Positions 17,726 through 27,242 are shown, numbered from the stretch's first letter. The stretch is DNA of 64,000 nt from Ancrocorticia sp047501485 (GCA_047501485.1 JAZDRN010000006.1:62001-126000); one strand, 5' to 3'. The notes: generated by a model from the letters alone, not told the origin. A program made the numbers and translations.

Positions 17726-17812
17726 TGGTGCTCAAGGGGGGAGTTGAACCCCCACGCCCTTTCGGGCACACGGACCTGAACCGTGCGCGTCTGCCTATTC
17801 CGCCACTTGAGC
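17726..17812 (-). tRNA. tRNA-Leu (anticodon CAG)
   Basis: An 87-nt class II tRNA on the minus strand including an encoded CCA. Acceptor stem GCTCAAG pairs with CTTGAGC; the anticodon arm is CACGG-TTCAGGT-CCGTG, giving anticodon CAG. A variable arm (TGCCCGAAAGGGCG region) and T-arm GGGGGTTCAACTCCCCC are present. Its 3' end is duplicated at 14648-14698. In mycobacteria a leucine tRNA also lies beside the fhaA end of the same cluster. Confidence 0.95.
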
Positions 17813-18213
17813 AGTGACCTCAACCGACAGCTGTACAAGAATGTAACCGCCAGTTGCAGCAAGTACGAGCTTATAGGGGCCGCCACGGATTTTCAAAGTC
17901 GGAGGCACGTGTTCCGTGTCTCGTTTGCCGCCGGCTCGCAGAGAGTATTTACCGCTGGATGATTGATTTCCTGGGAGTCGGAGATCGTACGCGATCGGTT
18001 ATCGCGATATCAGCTGGCCGGCAGTGTGGCTGGGCCAGATTGCGGTAGCCAACGGGAGGAGTCGGCGCAGTGTCCGTACCGCGAATGCTTTAGGAACCTG
18101 AAGGACTTTGAGGTTCGAGCCCGCCTTACCCTTTCAACAAATTGAATACCGACTCGATACCGCCGACTCAGAAGCTGTGGAATCTGACCTCAGGTTCCCT
18201 TGGTGGGCACACC

Positions 18214-18249
18214 AGCGTTCTGTGTGCCGTGTACGGCACACAGAACGCT
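18214..18249. repeat. Perfect 16-bp-arm palindrome
   Basis: Arms AGCGTTCTGTGTGCCG and its exact complement, separated by TGTA. No T-tract on either side. Might act as a bidirectional transcription block downstream of the minus-strand gene at 18637, or be a repeat-type element. Confidence 0.6.
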
Positions 18250-18315
18250 CACAGGTCCATTTAGGGCAGGATGCACCGGCACCAACTCTTCGTGCCCCGC
18301 CCGGACCACAACACA

Positions 18316-18378
18316 AGAGCCCCCTCCAGAGTCCCGGCGTGCGCACCACGGCGCACCAAAGAACTCGGAGAGGGCTCT
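18316..18378 (+). terminator. Large stem-loop, possible terminator or structured RNA
   Basis: Twelve-base arms with one mismatch enclose about 39 bases that form a further GC-rich hairpin. TTATTCAGTTTTC follows on the plus strand. No plus-strand gene precedes it, so its role is open. Confidence 0.35.
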
Positions 18379-18636
18379 CCGTTATTCAGTTTTCTCCTCG
18401 ACAATGCCTTTGCGTGACATGACGATTCGGGATCGTTGTCGGACACTCTCGTCCGGGTGCCGCCGCGGAGGATTTCCTTCGGATTCCGCGTTCGGCAACC
18501 GCACGGCTTCCCGCGGGTCATATAGACATTGTGTTGGTTTCAACGGGTAGGTGCGGTCGGTTACGTTTCCTCAGCTACGCCGGTCAGCGTCGCCTTGGCA
18601 GCTGCGCCGGCACCGCCTCCCGGTTTCGTTGCGTAA

Positions 18637-19239
18637 CTATTCCTTGCTGGCAGCGGTGCTTCCCTTGGAAGCAGTGGCTGCCGCGGCAGTCTTCTTGGCA
18701 CGGAGCGGACCGAAGCCGAGGATACCCAGGATCACGGCGACGGCGATGGCGCCGACGCCAACCCAGATGGCGATGGTGCCAACCAGCCACCAACCGTAGG
18801 CGTTGAGCAACATACCACGCAGGGTGTCTCCCATGAAGAGGCTCTGACGCAGCGCGCCGAGCTCCTGCATTTCCTCAGAGGCCGCGAACTCCTCGGGATC
18901 CATCGAGCGCTGAGCGCCGGTGTACTCTCCCGAGATCTCTTCGTACGTCTTGCCACCGGATGAAGACATCATGTGGGACCAGATGTAGTCGTTGGCGAAT
19001 GCCTCGGCCTGCGTACCGGTGGTCAGCTGCTCGCCGATGTAGGGACGGAGCTTGTCCTGCGACTCCGTAGACTCGAGGGCGTTGATGCCATCTTCGGTAG
19101 GCATGTCGATCTTTTCCTGCGACAACTGGTCCGTCACAAAGCCGTGAGCGAAATTGCCACCGATGATGGCGCCAATGCCGACCAGGAGCAGGACAACGGC
19201 GAACACACGCGACATCGCTCCGTAGACAATCTTCTGCAT
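18637..19239 (-). CDS. Two-TM membrane protein (of the misnamed 'LigA' type)
   Basis: Protein of 200 residues: an N-terminal membrane segment (about 8-30), an extracytoplasmic domain with the conserved GGKTYEEISGE stretch, a second membrane segment (about 155-180) and an Ala/Lys/Ser-rich cytoplasmic tail. Actinobacterial proteins of this layout are often labelled 'aromatic ring-opening dioxygenase LigA', a misannotation; the function is not known. ATG 19239 follows GGAG. Upstream in-frame sequence is not protein-like. Confidence 0.72.
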   Translation of the reverse strand: MQKIVYGAMSRVFAVVLLLVGIGAIIGGNFAHGFVTDQLSQEKIDMPTEDGINALESTESQDKLRPYIGEQLTTGTQAEAFANDYIWSHMMSSSGGKTYEEISGEYTGAQRSMDPEEFAASEEMQELGALRQSLFMGDTLRGMLLNAYGWWLVGTIAIWVGVGAIAVAVILGILGFGPLRAKKTAAAATASKGSTAASKE

Positions 19240-19906
19240 TTTTTCTCCAAATGAAGTCGTGGATGGAATCCTTACCCGCTCTGACAACGGGTTCGGTGGT
19301 ATTGAGTTTTCCGGATTCCAGCTGGGCTGAAGGCCGTGAGTGAAGCGATTAAACGCGGATTGGTTCTCCGCGCTTCTCGGCCACTGGCTGCGGTTTCGTG
19401 TCCGCACCCCGGCTTTTTCAAGCTTCTGATGTGAGCCTAATTCAAAGCGCAACCATTTCTCTCACCAAAATGCAATGTACTTTTGAGTTAATCCATTTTC
19501 CATACACCCCCTCCCCCGAACTGCCAACCGACAAAGTGCCCAGGTAAGGCCACCCTTCCCGAAATAGCCTTGTGTTCTTAGCCACAGGGGACGCCGTATC
19601 GATGCAGGTAATGCCCCCGGCTCGGCCATGCGAGCGGTTCGGTCCGGAGCTTTATGATGAGAGCAGAATTTCCCCACAAGCGACCACAGAAGGATGCCAT
19701 GATGAGTATTGACCCCGTAAGGTGAAGCAATAAACGCCGTCCGCGTTTGTTCGGGTATCTTCCGCGGTGCCGCATTCATGGAAACGGGTGTCATCACACC
19801 GCCGTCCTATGGGGTGCGTCATGGCGGATGCCGGAAGTAGGAAGTTTAGTTGTCGTGACAGCTTTTCCACTGTCAGGACGAGCATTCAGTCGCAAAGAGA
19901 GGTGCC
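19240..19906. other. Divergent promoter region of the membrane protein and fhaA
   Basis: About 670 bases with no supported gene. Visible is an inverted repeat TGACAG-N8-CTGTCA at 19856-19875, 31 bp before the fhaA start, which could be an operator. Confidence 0.4.
19856..19875. promoter_or_regulatory. Candidate operator in front of fhaA
   Basis: Perfect 6-bp inverted repeat TGACAG/CTGTCA with an 8-base spacer. Regulator unknown. Confidence 0.3.
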
Positions 19907-20602
19907 ATGAGCGCGTTCGACAAGATCGAGAAGGGTGTGGGGAACGCCGTCGCCAGCGCTTTCTCACGATTCCGTTCCGATCTCAAGCCAATCGAGATCT
20001 CCTCGGCCCTCAAGAAGGCACTGGACGAGCACGCTGCCTCGATGAGCCGCGACCGCACGATCAGCCCGAACGTCTTCCTCGTCTCACTCGACCAGAACGA
20101 CTACCAGAAGGTCGTTCAATGGGGAGAAGAGGCGCTCGTCGAAGAACTGACTAAATCGGTGACCGAATACGCCACCGAGCAGGACTACGCTTTCCTCGGC
20201 CCGATCCGTATCCGCTTCCAGCGCTCCGACGACGTCAAGACCGGTACCGTCAAGGTCGAGGCCTCGACACGACGCGGTGCCGTCGCGCCCGCCACCTCTC
20301 GGTCCGCCTCCGCACAACACCCCATCGTGGAGATCGGGCCCGACCGCTATCTTCTCACCGGTGCCGTCACAGTGATCGGGCGCGGATCGGAATGCGACAT
20401 CACCGTGGACGACACCGGCGTTTCGCGCCGCCATCTCGAACTGCGGGTGACCCCCGCCGGGGTCATCGCCACGGATCTCAATTCCACCAACGGCTCCTTC
20501 GTCGAAGGGCATCACATCACAGCCGCTACGCTGGTCGACGGCAACACCCTGACCATCGGACGCACTCACATCATGTTTTGGAACTCACCGGAGCTCGCAT
20601 GA
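19907..20602 (+). CDS. fhaA: FhaA: DUF3662 plus FHA domain protein
   Basis: Protein of 231 residues: an N-terminal DUF3662 domain (residues 1-120, begins MSAFDKIEKGVGNAVASAF) and a C-terminal FHA domain with the phosphothreonine-binding pattern VIGRGSECDI, SRRHLEL and DLNSTNGSFVEG. FhaA binds phosphorylated partners of the PknB pathway, notably the peptidoglycan flippase MviN in mycobacteria. RBS AGAGAGG. First gene of the envelope operon; its stop overlaps fhaB by 4 bp (ATGA). The central low-complexity linker is short compared with mycobacterial FhaA. Confidence 0.95.
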   Translation: MSAFDKIEKGVGNAVASAFSRFRSDLKPIEISSALKKALDEHAASMSRDRTISPNVFLVSLDQNDYQKVVQWGEEALVEELTKSVTEYATEQDYAFLGPIRIRFQRSDDVKTGTVKVEASTRRGAVAPATSRSASAQHPIVEIGPDRYLLTGAVTVIGRGSECDITVDDTGVSRRHLELRVTPAGVIATDLNSTNGSFVEGHHITAATLVDGNTLTIGRTHIMFWNSPELA

Positions 20603-21114
20603 CAACTCTTGTACTGACCCTGTTGCGCTTGGGCTTCCTGGCGTTGCTGTGGGTATTCGTTATCGCATTGGTTCTCACCGTGCGCAAGGACGTGTACGGC
20701 ACGCAGGTGCGTGACCGTCTCTCCACCAACCGACAGCTCAAAGCCAAGAAGAAGGGCAAGGTCGCCGCTGGGGCCCCGGTCTCGGGCACGGCCGGCGCCC
20801 CGAACCTGCCCGCTCCGCCGCCCCGCGCGCCGGTCCTCGCGGTGACAGCCGGTCCGCTGACGGGAACCACGATTCCTCTCAGCCAGTCTCCACTTGTGAT
20901 CGGCCGTTCGCCAGACAGCGCCTTGGTCCTGGACGACACCTATAGCTCTTCACGCCACGCCAGACTCTTCCCGAGCGAGAACCAGTGGTGGATCGAAGAT
21001 CTCGATTCGACCAACGGCACCTACGTCAGTGGTCGGCGAATCTCCACGCCCACTTTGCTACAACCCGGTACACCCATCGTCATTGGGAAAACCACTATGG
21101 AGCTGCGTCCATGA
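20599..21114 (+). CDS. fhaB: FhaB/FipA: membrane-anchored FHA protein
   Basis: Protein of 171 residues with an N-terminal transmembrane helix (about 5-28), a basic linker with KKKGK, and a C-terminal FHA domain (VIGRSPDSALVLDD, SSRHARLF, DLDSTNGTYVSGRR). FhaB (FipA) links the PknB phosphorylation pathway to division. It overlaps both fhaA and pstP by 4 bp, showing translational coupling. Confidence 0.94.
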   Translation: MTTLVLTLLRLGFLALLWVFVIALVLTVRKDVYGTQVRDRLSTNRQLKAKKKGKVAAGAPVSGTAGAPNLPAPPPRAPVLAVTAGPLTGTTIPLSQSPLVIGRSPDSALVLDDTYSSSRHARLFPSENQWWIEDLDSTNGTYVSGRRISTPTLLQPGTPIVIGKTTMELRP

Positions 21115-22424
21115 GCACTCAGCTGCGATTTGCCGCATTCTCGGATGTAGGACTCATCCGGTCTACGAATCAGGACAGCGGTTACGCCTCACCCAACCTC
21201 CTCGTTCTTGCGGACGGAATGGGCGGGGCGGCCGCGGGCGACATCGCCTCGAGCGTCACGGTAGGGCACCTGGCCTCGATAGACGACGACGTCTACGGTG
21301 CGGACGATCTCCTGCCCATCCTGCGCCGGACGATCGAGGAAGCGCATGAGGATCTTGAGGCCCGGTCTGAGAAAGACCCCGAGCTGCGCGGCCTGGGGAC
21401 CACCTGCATCGCCGTCCTCCGGTCAGGGAACAAGCTGGCGATGGTACACATCGGGGATTCCCGCGCCTACCTGCTGCGCGACTCCAAGCTGGTGCAGGTC
21501 ACCCACGATCACACGCTCGTGCAGTTTCTCGTGGACCACGGTCAGCTCACTCCCGAGGAAGCGGAGAACCACCCCAAGCGCAACGTCATCATGCGCGCTC
21601 TCGGCGACATGGCCGGCGAGGTGGAACTGGACGAGTCCATCCGCGAGGCGGTTCCCGGAGACCGGTGGCTGCTGAGTTCGGACGGCCTGTTCGGCGTCGT
21701 CGCCCACGACACGATCGAGCACGCCCTCAACACCTACAAAGACCTCAACGAGTGCGGCGAGTACCTTATCGAACTGGCGCTTGCCGCCGGCGCACCGGAT
21801 AACGTCACGGTGGTTCTCGCCGATGTGATCGACGACGCCGAAGCCGGCGACCGTCCGCAAAGCCAGCAGCCGGTCGTGGTCGGTTCCGCAGCGGTCAACA
21901 ATCACCAGCCATCGCGCGGCGGCAAGTCTGCCGCAGGCAGGGCAGCGGCACTGAAGTTTCCTTCTCGGGTATCCGATCCCGATGCGGAGAGTGACGACGA
22001 CGATGCGGATGCTCCCCGTTCGCGCGTCCTTGCGCGCCTCGCCGTGCTTTTCGCCGTTCTGCTGCTGGCGGCGGGAGGCCTCTTCGCGGGCTACCGCTGG
22101 ACTCAGTCGCAGTACTACGTCTTCACCTCCGACGACGGATATGTGGCGATCTACCAGGGCATCCCGCAGAGCATCGGACCCATTTCCCTCTCGCATATGG
22201 AGGAGAAGTCGCCGATCGCGGTGGATGAGCTGCGCCCGGTCACCCAGGAACGCCTCGAGATCCCCATCACTCGCCCGTCTCTCGAAGAGGCGCGCGAATA
22301 TGTGGAGAACCTGCGCATCACCGAGTTGGCACCGCGGCCCACTCCTTCGCCCTCACCCTCGGAGCCCACGCCTTCGCCTTCCACAGCTTCACCCACGCCG
22401 AGCCCGTCCACGAGCTCGCGATGA
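21111..22424 (+). CDS. pstP: PstP: PP2C-type Ser/Thr protein phosphatase
   Basis: Protein of 437 residues. The PP2C domain (about 1-240) has the metal-binding motifs LADGMGGAAAGDIAS, IGDSRAYL and LSSDGLFGVV. After a linker, a transmembrane helix (about 305-325) is followed by an extracytoplasmic region ending in a Pro/Ser-rich tail. It reverses PknB phosphorylation of envelope proteins. ATG 21111 overlaps the fhaB stop by 4 bp. Confidence 0.95.
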   Translation: MSTQLRFAAFSDVGLIRSTNQDSGYASPNLLVLADGMGGAAAGDIASSVTVGHLASIDDDVYGADDLLPILRRTIEEAHEDLEARSEKDPELRGLGTTCIAVLRSGNKLAMVHIGDSRAYLLRDSKLVQVTHDHTLVQFLVDHGQLTPEEAENHPKRNVIMRALGDMAGEVELDESIREAVPGDRWLLSSDGLFGVVAHDTIEHALNTYKDLNECGEYLIELALAAGAPDNVTVVLADVIDDAEAGDRPQSQQPVVVGSAAVNNHQPSRGGKSAAGRAAALKFPSRVSDPDAESDDDDADAPRSRVLARLAVLFAVLLLAAGGLFAGYRWTQSQYYVFTSDDGYVAIYQGIPQSIGPISLSHMEEKSPIAVDELRPVTQERLEIPITRPSLEEAREYVENLRITELAPRPTPSPSPSEPTPSPSTASPTPSPSTSSR

Positions 22425-22434
22425 GGAGCGCCCT

Positions 22435-23877
22435 ATGAGTGTTGTAACGCAGAGAGCGGCCAGAAAGGGCCGCTGGCCCGAGTTCTTCTTGCTGCTCTTG
22501 GCTCTCAGCGCTGGTTTCCTGGCCTACTACCTCGTCCACCTCGGGACCGGCGGCGAAGGAATGCCGGGCGGGTTGCCGATGATCGTGGCGGCCTCCGTCG
22601 TCATCGTCGGCGCGGCTCACCTCATCATCAGATGGCTGGCACCATACGCAGATCCCGTCCTGTTCCCCGCGGCCCTGTTCCTCAATGGCCTCGGGCTGGC
22701 GATGATCTACAGAATCGATCTGGCGGACGGCACGAATGCCATCAAGAGCCAGCTGCTGCTCACCGGGGTCAGCCTCGTCTTCATGGTGGCAACGGTGGCA
22801 CTCATCAAGAACCACCGGCTGCTGCGCGGCTACATGTGGCTATCCTTGATAGCGGGCATCGTGCTTCTGCTGCTGCCGATGGTTCCCGGCCTGGGCCGCG
22901 CGAACTATGGCGCGCGCATCTGGATCAACCTCGCCGGATTCTCCTTCCAGCCCGCCGAATTGGCGAAGATCTTCTTCGCCATCTTCTTCGCCGCCTATCT
23001 CGCCCAAGAGCGGGACAACCTCTCGCTGGCCGGCCCCAAGATCCTGGGCATCCGCTTCCCCAAGGCACGCCACTTCCTCCCCATCCTGCTGGCATGGGGC
23101 ATCAGCATGAGCGTTCTCGCGGTCGAGAAGGACTTCGGCACCGCCCTGCTGTTCTTCGGGCTCTTCGTCGCACTCCTCTACGTGGCCACGGAGCGGGTCT
23201 CGTGGCTCGTCATCGCCGGGGTGCTCACCGCCATCGGCATCTTCGCCATCGTGCAGGCGGTTCCACATATCCAAGCCCGTTTCACCGTGTGGCTGCACGC
23301 CCTCGATCCGGAGGTCTACGACGCCCAGTACGGCTCCTATCAGCTGGTCCAGGGGCTGTTCGGGATGGCGTCCGGAGGCCTGATGGGCACCGGACTCGGC
23401 GAGGGCTACCCCACCATGGCCTTCGCCGCGAACTCCGATTTCATCATCGCCTCATTCGGTGAGGAGATCGGATTGACGGGCCTGCTCGCGCTGCTGAGCG
23501 TCTACGTCGTGATCGTCATGCGCGGCATGCGCACGGCTGTGCATCTACGAGACGGCTTCGGGAAGCTACTGGCAACGGGCCTCTCCTTCACAATCGCCTT
23601 GCAGTGCTTCGTCGTGGTGGGAGGCGTCACCCGGCTGATTCCGCTGACAGGCCTCGCGATGCCATTCCTCGCCCATGGAGGCTCCGCGCTGTTGACCAAC
23701 TGGATCATCATCGGCATCCTCCTGCGCATGTCCGATGCCTCGCGCCGCCCGGCCACCTCCGATCCATTGCCGCCGCGCGACATCCTCGCCACCATCCCCG
23801 AGATGGACGACACCACAGAACCACACGAATCCAATGAAGAAGACTCACAACTCACTCAGGTGGTGAGGATCAAGTGA
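22435..23877 (+). CDS. rodA: RodA/FtsW-type SEDS peptidoglycan polymerase
   Basis: Integral membrane protein of 480 residues with about 10-12 membrane helices of the SEDS family, which polymerises lipid II. The catalytic Asp is in EKDFGTALLFF and the conserved loop near the C-terminus reads GLAMPFLAHGGSALL. It pairs with the class B PBP encoded next, whose GTG overlaps its stop by 4 bp. The start is ATG 22435, preceded by GAGGAGCG. Confidence 0.94.
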   Translation: MSVVTQRAARKGRWPEFFLLLLALSAGFLAYYLVHLGTGGEGMPGGLPMIVAASVVIVGAAHLIIRWLAPYADPVLFPAALFLNGLGLAMIYRIDLADGTNAIKSQLLLTGVSLVFMVATVALIKNHRLLRGYMWLSLIAGIVLLLLPMVPGLGRANYGARIWINLAGFSFQPAELAKIFFAIFFAAYLAQERDNLSLAGPKILGIRFPKARHFLPILLAWGISMSVLAVEKDFGTALLFFGLFVALLYVATERVSWLVIAGVLTAIGIFAIVQAVPHIQARFTVWLHALDPEVYDAQYGSYQLVQGLFGMASGGLMGTGLGEGYPTMAFAANSDFIIASFGEEIGLTGLLALLSVYVVIVMRGMRTAVHLRDGFGKLLATGLSFTIALQCFVVVGGVTRLIPLTGLAMPFLAHGGSALLTNWIIIGILLRMSDASRRPATSDPLPPRDILATIPEMDDTTEPHESNEEDSQLTQVVRIK

Positions 23878-25319
23878 ATCGCCCTATCAGACAGCTGGCC
23901 ACACTCGCCACGATCATGTTCATCGCGCTCATGGTCGCGGCCACGGCAATCCAATTCGTCCAGGCGCCCTCGCTCAACGCGGATTCGCGCAATGTGCGAA
24001 CCCTATACCGGGAATTCGGCACAGACCGCGGCCCAATCATCGTCAGCGGCGAATCCGTTGCCGTCTCCACTCCCAACGACGGGCCGTTCCAATACCAGCG
24101 CGAGTACCGTGGTGACGGTGCGTATTCGCACATCACCGGCTATTTCTCGACCGTGTTCAACTCCATGACAGGAATCGAGAAGGCCGAGAACTCGGTGCTG
24201 GGCGGATCGGATTCCTCGCTGGCCGGCCAGCGCCTGCAGGATCTCATCACGGGCCGCCAGCCACAGGGCGGCGGCGTGGAGCTCACCCTCGAAGCCAACG
24301 TGCAGCAGGCCGCCATCGACGCCATGGCCGGCCGGAAGGGCGCCGTCGTCGCCCTCGATCCCACAACCGGGGCGATCCTGGCCCAGGTCTCGCTGCCCAC
24401 GTACGACGCCAACTCGATCGCCACCCAGGACAGCGCCGCGGCGGGCTCGGCTTGGGAGGCCCTCAACAACGATCCCAACAAGCCTCTGGTCGACCGCACC
24501 TCTGGCGGCGATCAGTACCCTCCCGGCTCCATATTCAAGATGGTGACGGCTGTTGCGATGCTGGAGAACACCTCTGGCCTCACACCCGACACCCTCGTGG
24601 ACGCCCCCACCAGCTGGAGTCCACCGGGCACCACGCACGAGATCTGGAACCCCGGCCGCGCGGCCTGCGGGGACGGCTCCGGCCAGACCAGCCTGCGCCA
24701 GACCTTCATTCAGTCCTGTAACACCGCCTATGCCATCGGCGGTGTCGAGGTGGGCGCGGACAAGATGATCGCCCAGGCCGAGGCATTCGGTTTCGGAGAG
24801 AACTTCTACACGCCGCTCACGGTTTTCGCCTCCCGGTTCCCCGAGCCGGAGAGCCAGGCCGCGCTGGCCATGGACTCCTTCGGCCAGCAGGACGTCATGG
24901 TGACCCCGATGCAGATGGCCATGGTCACCGCCGCCATCGCGAACGACGGCGTCCTCATGGAGCCCTACATCGTCAAGCAGACTCTCAACTCGGATCTGGA
25001 GAGTGTCTCCACCACCAAACCCTCGGAATACTCCCAGCCCATGAGCGAGCAGACAGCCAGCTACATGCAGGAGATGATGATCGACGACGTCGCCTCCGGC
25101 ACCGGCTGGCGCGCCGCCATCGACGGCGTGGAGGTAGCGGGAAAGACAGGCACCGCCCAGCTGACAGGTTCGGACAGGCACGCTTGGTTCGCGGCTTTTG
25201 CACCCGCAGACGATCCGCAGATCGCCGTCGTCGTCCTTCTGGAGAACGATCCGGGAGACGGCGGATCATCGGCGGCACCGGTGGCTCGCGAGATCATCCG
25301 CTCCAAGCTGGGCCTGTAA
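23874..25319 (+). CDS. pbpA: PbpA: class B penicillin-binding protein
   Basis: Transpeptidase of 481 residues: one N-terminal membrane helix (about 8-27), a dimerisation region, and a penicillin-binding domain with SxxK in PPGSIFKMV, SxN in QSCNTAY and KTG in VAGKTGTAQL. It crosslinks peptidoglycan together with RodA. GTG 23874 overlaps the rodA stop (GTGA). The length is normal for actinobacterial PbpA. Confidence 0.94.
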   Translation: MNRPIRQLATLATIMFIALMVAATAIQFVQAPSLNADSRNVRTLYREFGTDRGPIIVSGESVAVSTPNDGPFQYQREYRGDGAYSHITGYFSTVFNSMTGIEKAENSVLGGSDSSLAGQRLQDLITGRQPQGGGVELTLEANVQQAAIDAMAGRKGAVVALDPTTGAILAQVSLPTYDANSIATQDSAAAGSAWEALNNDPNKPLVDRTSGGDQYPPGSIFKMVTAVAMLENTSGLTPDTLVDAPTSWSPPGTTHEIWNPGRAACGDGSGQTSLRQTFIQSCNTAYAIGGVEVGADKMIAQAEAFGFGENFYTPLTVFASRFPEPESQAALAMDSFGQQDVMVTPMQMAMVTAAIANDGVLMEPYIVKQTLNSDLESVSTTKPSEYSQPMSEQTASYMQEMMIDDVASGTGWRAAIDGVEVAGKTGTAQLTGSDRHAWFAAFAPADDPQIAVVVLLENDPGDGGSSAAPVAREIIRSKLGL

Positions 25320-25379
25320 ACTTCACCGTTAGGCAAGATGCGGCACAATGATTGTAAGAATGATGAAAGGTGACGAGAC

Positions 25380-27242
25380 GTGAGTGATACCCCCCGCGTT
25401 TTGGGTCAACGCTACGAAGTCGGTGACCTCATCGGTCGCGGCGGAATGGCCCAGGTGCATCTGGGCTATGACACCCGGCTCTCCCGCACTGTAGCCATCA
25501 AGATTCTGCGCACCGATTTGGCGCAGGACCCGATGTTCCTGGCTCGGTTCCGCCGCGAGGCGCAGTCCGCGGCCGCACTCAATCACCCCTCGATCGTCTC
25601 GGTCTACGACACGGGCGAGGAGCAGGTCACCACAGCCATCGGCAAGGAGATCTCCCTGCCCTACATCGTGATGGAATTCGTCAAGGGGCGCACCGTGGCG
25701 TCCCTGCTGGCGGACGGAAACCCCGTTCCCATCGGCGAGGCGATTCAGATCACCGTGGGAGTGCTCTCCGCCCTCCAGTACTCGCATCACGAAGGCATCA
25801 TCCATCGGGACATCAAGCCCGGGAACGTGATGCTGACGCCGGACGGCAAAGTCAAGGTCATGGACTTCGGCATTGCCCGCGCCATCGCCGATTCGGCCGC
25901 CACCATGACCCAGACCAACTCGGTCGTGGGCACCGCCCAGTACCTGTCCCCGGAACAGGCACGCGGCGAGGTGGTCGATGCGCGTTCGGATCTGTACTCC
26001 GCCGGCTGCCTGCTCTACGAGCTGCTGACGGGCCAGCCCCCGTTCACTGGTGAATCCGCGGTCTCGGTGGCTTACCAGCACGTCTCGGAGACCCCGCGCC
26101 CGGCTTCCCTCATCGCTCCGGACATCCCGGACTCCATCGACCGCGTGGTCATGAAATCGCTGGCCAAGCGCCGCGACGAGCGCTATCAGAGCGCCTCCGA
26201 GTTCCACGAGGATCTACTTGCGGCAGCGCGCGGCGAAGGCGTTGACGCGCCCTCGGTGACCTCGTGGAACCTCAAGCCCGTCGCAGCTGCCTATGCTCCG
26301 ACCCAGGTGGCCACAACGGTCCAGGACGCCGCGGCGGAAGCCAACGGAGACGGCCAGAACGGGTATCCAACGGGCACCCAGACAGGCGTACAGCCGGCGG
26401 TCGATGAGAAGACCAAGCGCCGCAACAAGGCCATGATCTGGATCGGCGTCATCTTCCTGCTGCTCGCGGCTGCGGGCATCATCTACGCCACGATGTTCGC
26501 GGGCGGCCAGGACGATCCCGATCCGACTCCTTCCACGACTCAGGCGCAGATGGTGGAGGTGCCGAGCCTGGACGGGATGAACCAGGACCAGGTCCACAGT
26601 GCGCTCGCCAATGAAGGCCTCGAGATGCAGGCGCTCGTCCCGGAGAACGATGACACCGTGCCGGAAGGAGAGTTCCTTCGCTCCACGCCCGCACCCGGCT
26701 CACCCGCCGAGGTGGGCAGTACCGTCCAGGTGACCTTCTCCAAGGGGCCGGGAGAGGTCGAGGTCCCCGATCTCAGGGGCATGACCGTCGGGGACGCCTC
26801 CGATGCTCTCTCCCAGAGAGGCTTGCGTATCGGAGATACCCCCACCGAGAACAACCCAACGGTTCCCAAGGATCAGATCATCTCATCCTCGCCCGAGGCG
26901 GGTCAGACGGTCGCGCCGGGATCCACCGTGAACGTTAGCGTTTCGACGGGCCAGATGGAGATCCCGAACGTGGCCGGTAGGAGCCAGACCGAGGCTACGA
27001 GCCTACTCGTGGCCGCCGGCTTCACGGTCAGCTCCAATGTCACCGAGCAGGAGAGCAACGACGAGCCGGGAACCGTCATAGGCACCAGCCCGGGCGCAGG
27101 CGAGACACGACCGGTTGGAACCGAGATCACCTTGATCGTCTCTTCCGGGAGTCCAAGCCCGAGCCCGACTCCCACGCCGACGGAGACCGAGCCACCGGAG
27201 CCCTCGCCGACACCGAGTGAAGAGGGCAGTAGTGAAGGTTAG
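25380..27242 (+). CDS. pknB: PknB: Ser/Thr kinase with three PASTA repeats
   Basis: Protein of 620 residues: cytosolic Hanks-type kinase (about 10-275; GRGGMAQVHLG, HRDIKPGNVM, VMDFGIAR), juxtamembrane linker, a transmembrane helix (about 345-365) and three extracytoplasmic PASTA repeats starting at MVEVPSLDG, VEVPDLRG and MEIPNVAG, with a Pro/Thr/Glu-rich tail. It senses muropeptides and phosphorylates envelope and division proteins. Mycobacterial PknB has four PASTA units. The gene follows pbpA after 60 bp and starts at GTG 25380. pknA, normally between pbpA and pknB, is missing. Confidence 0.95.
   Translation: MSDTPRVLGQRYEVGDLIGRGGMAQVHLGYDTRLSRTVAIKILRTDLAQDPMFLARFRREAQSAAALNHPSIVSVYDTGEEQVTTAIGKEISLPYIVMEFVKGRTVASLLADGNPVPIGEAIQITVGVLSALQYSHHEGIIHRDIKPGNVMLTPDGKVKVMDFGIARAIADSAATMTQTNSVVGTAQYLSPEQARGEVVDARSDLYSAGCLLYELLTGQPPFTGESAVSVAYQHVSETPRPASLIAPDIPDSIDRVVMKSLAKRRDERYQSASEFHEDLLAAARGEGVDAPSVTSWNLKPVAAAYAPTQVATTVQDAAAEANGDGQNGYPTGTQTGVQPAVDEKTKRRNKAMIWIGVIFLLLAAAGIIYATMFAGGQDDPDPTPSTTQAQMVEVPSLDGMNQDQVHSALANEGLEMQALVPENDDTVPEGEFLRSTPAPGSPAEVGSTVQVTFSKGPGEVEVPDLRGMTVGDASDALSQRGLRIGDTPTENNPTVPKDQIISSSPEAGQTVAPGSTVNVSVSTGQMEIPNVAGRSQTEATSLLVAAGFTVSSNVTEQESNDEPGTVIGTSPGAGETRPVGTEITLIVSSGSPSPSPTPTPTETEPPEPSPTPSEEGSSEG

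Larger units (their letters stand above)
17813..18636. other. Long non-coding gap with two strong hairpins
   Basis: About 820 bases without a supported gene. It holds a 36-nt palindrome at 18214-18249 (arms AGCGTTCTGTGTGCCG) and a larger stem at 18316-18378 (arms AGAGCCCCCTCC/GGAGAGGGCTCT, one mismatch) with an inner GC-rich hairpin, followed by a T-containing stretch (GTTATTCAGTTTTC). The second could terminate a plus-strand transcript or be a structured RNA. Confidence 0.5.

Noticed and set aside
18104..18130. T-arm-like sequence GGTTCGAGCCC suggesting a tRNA
   Set aside because: The stem does not pair beyond two or three bases and no acceptor, D- or anticodon arm is found around it.
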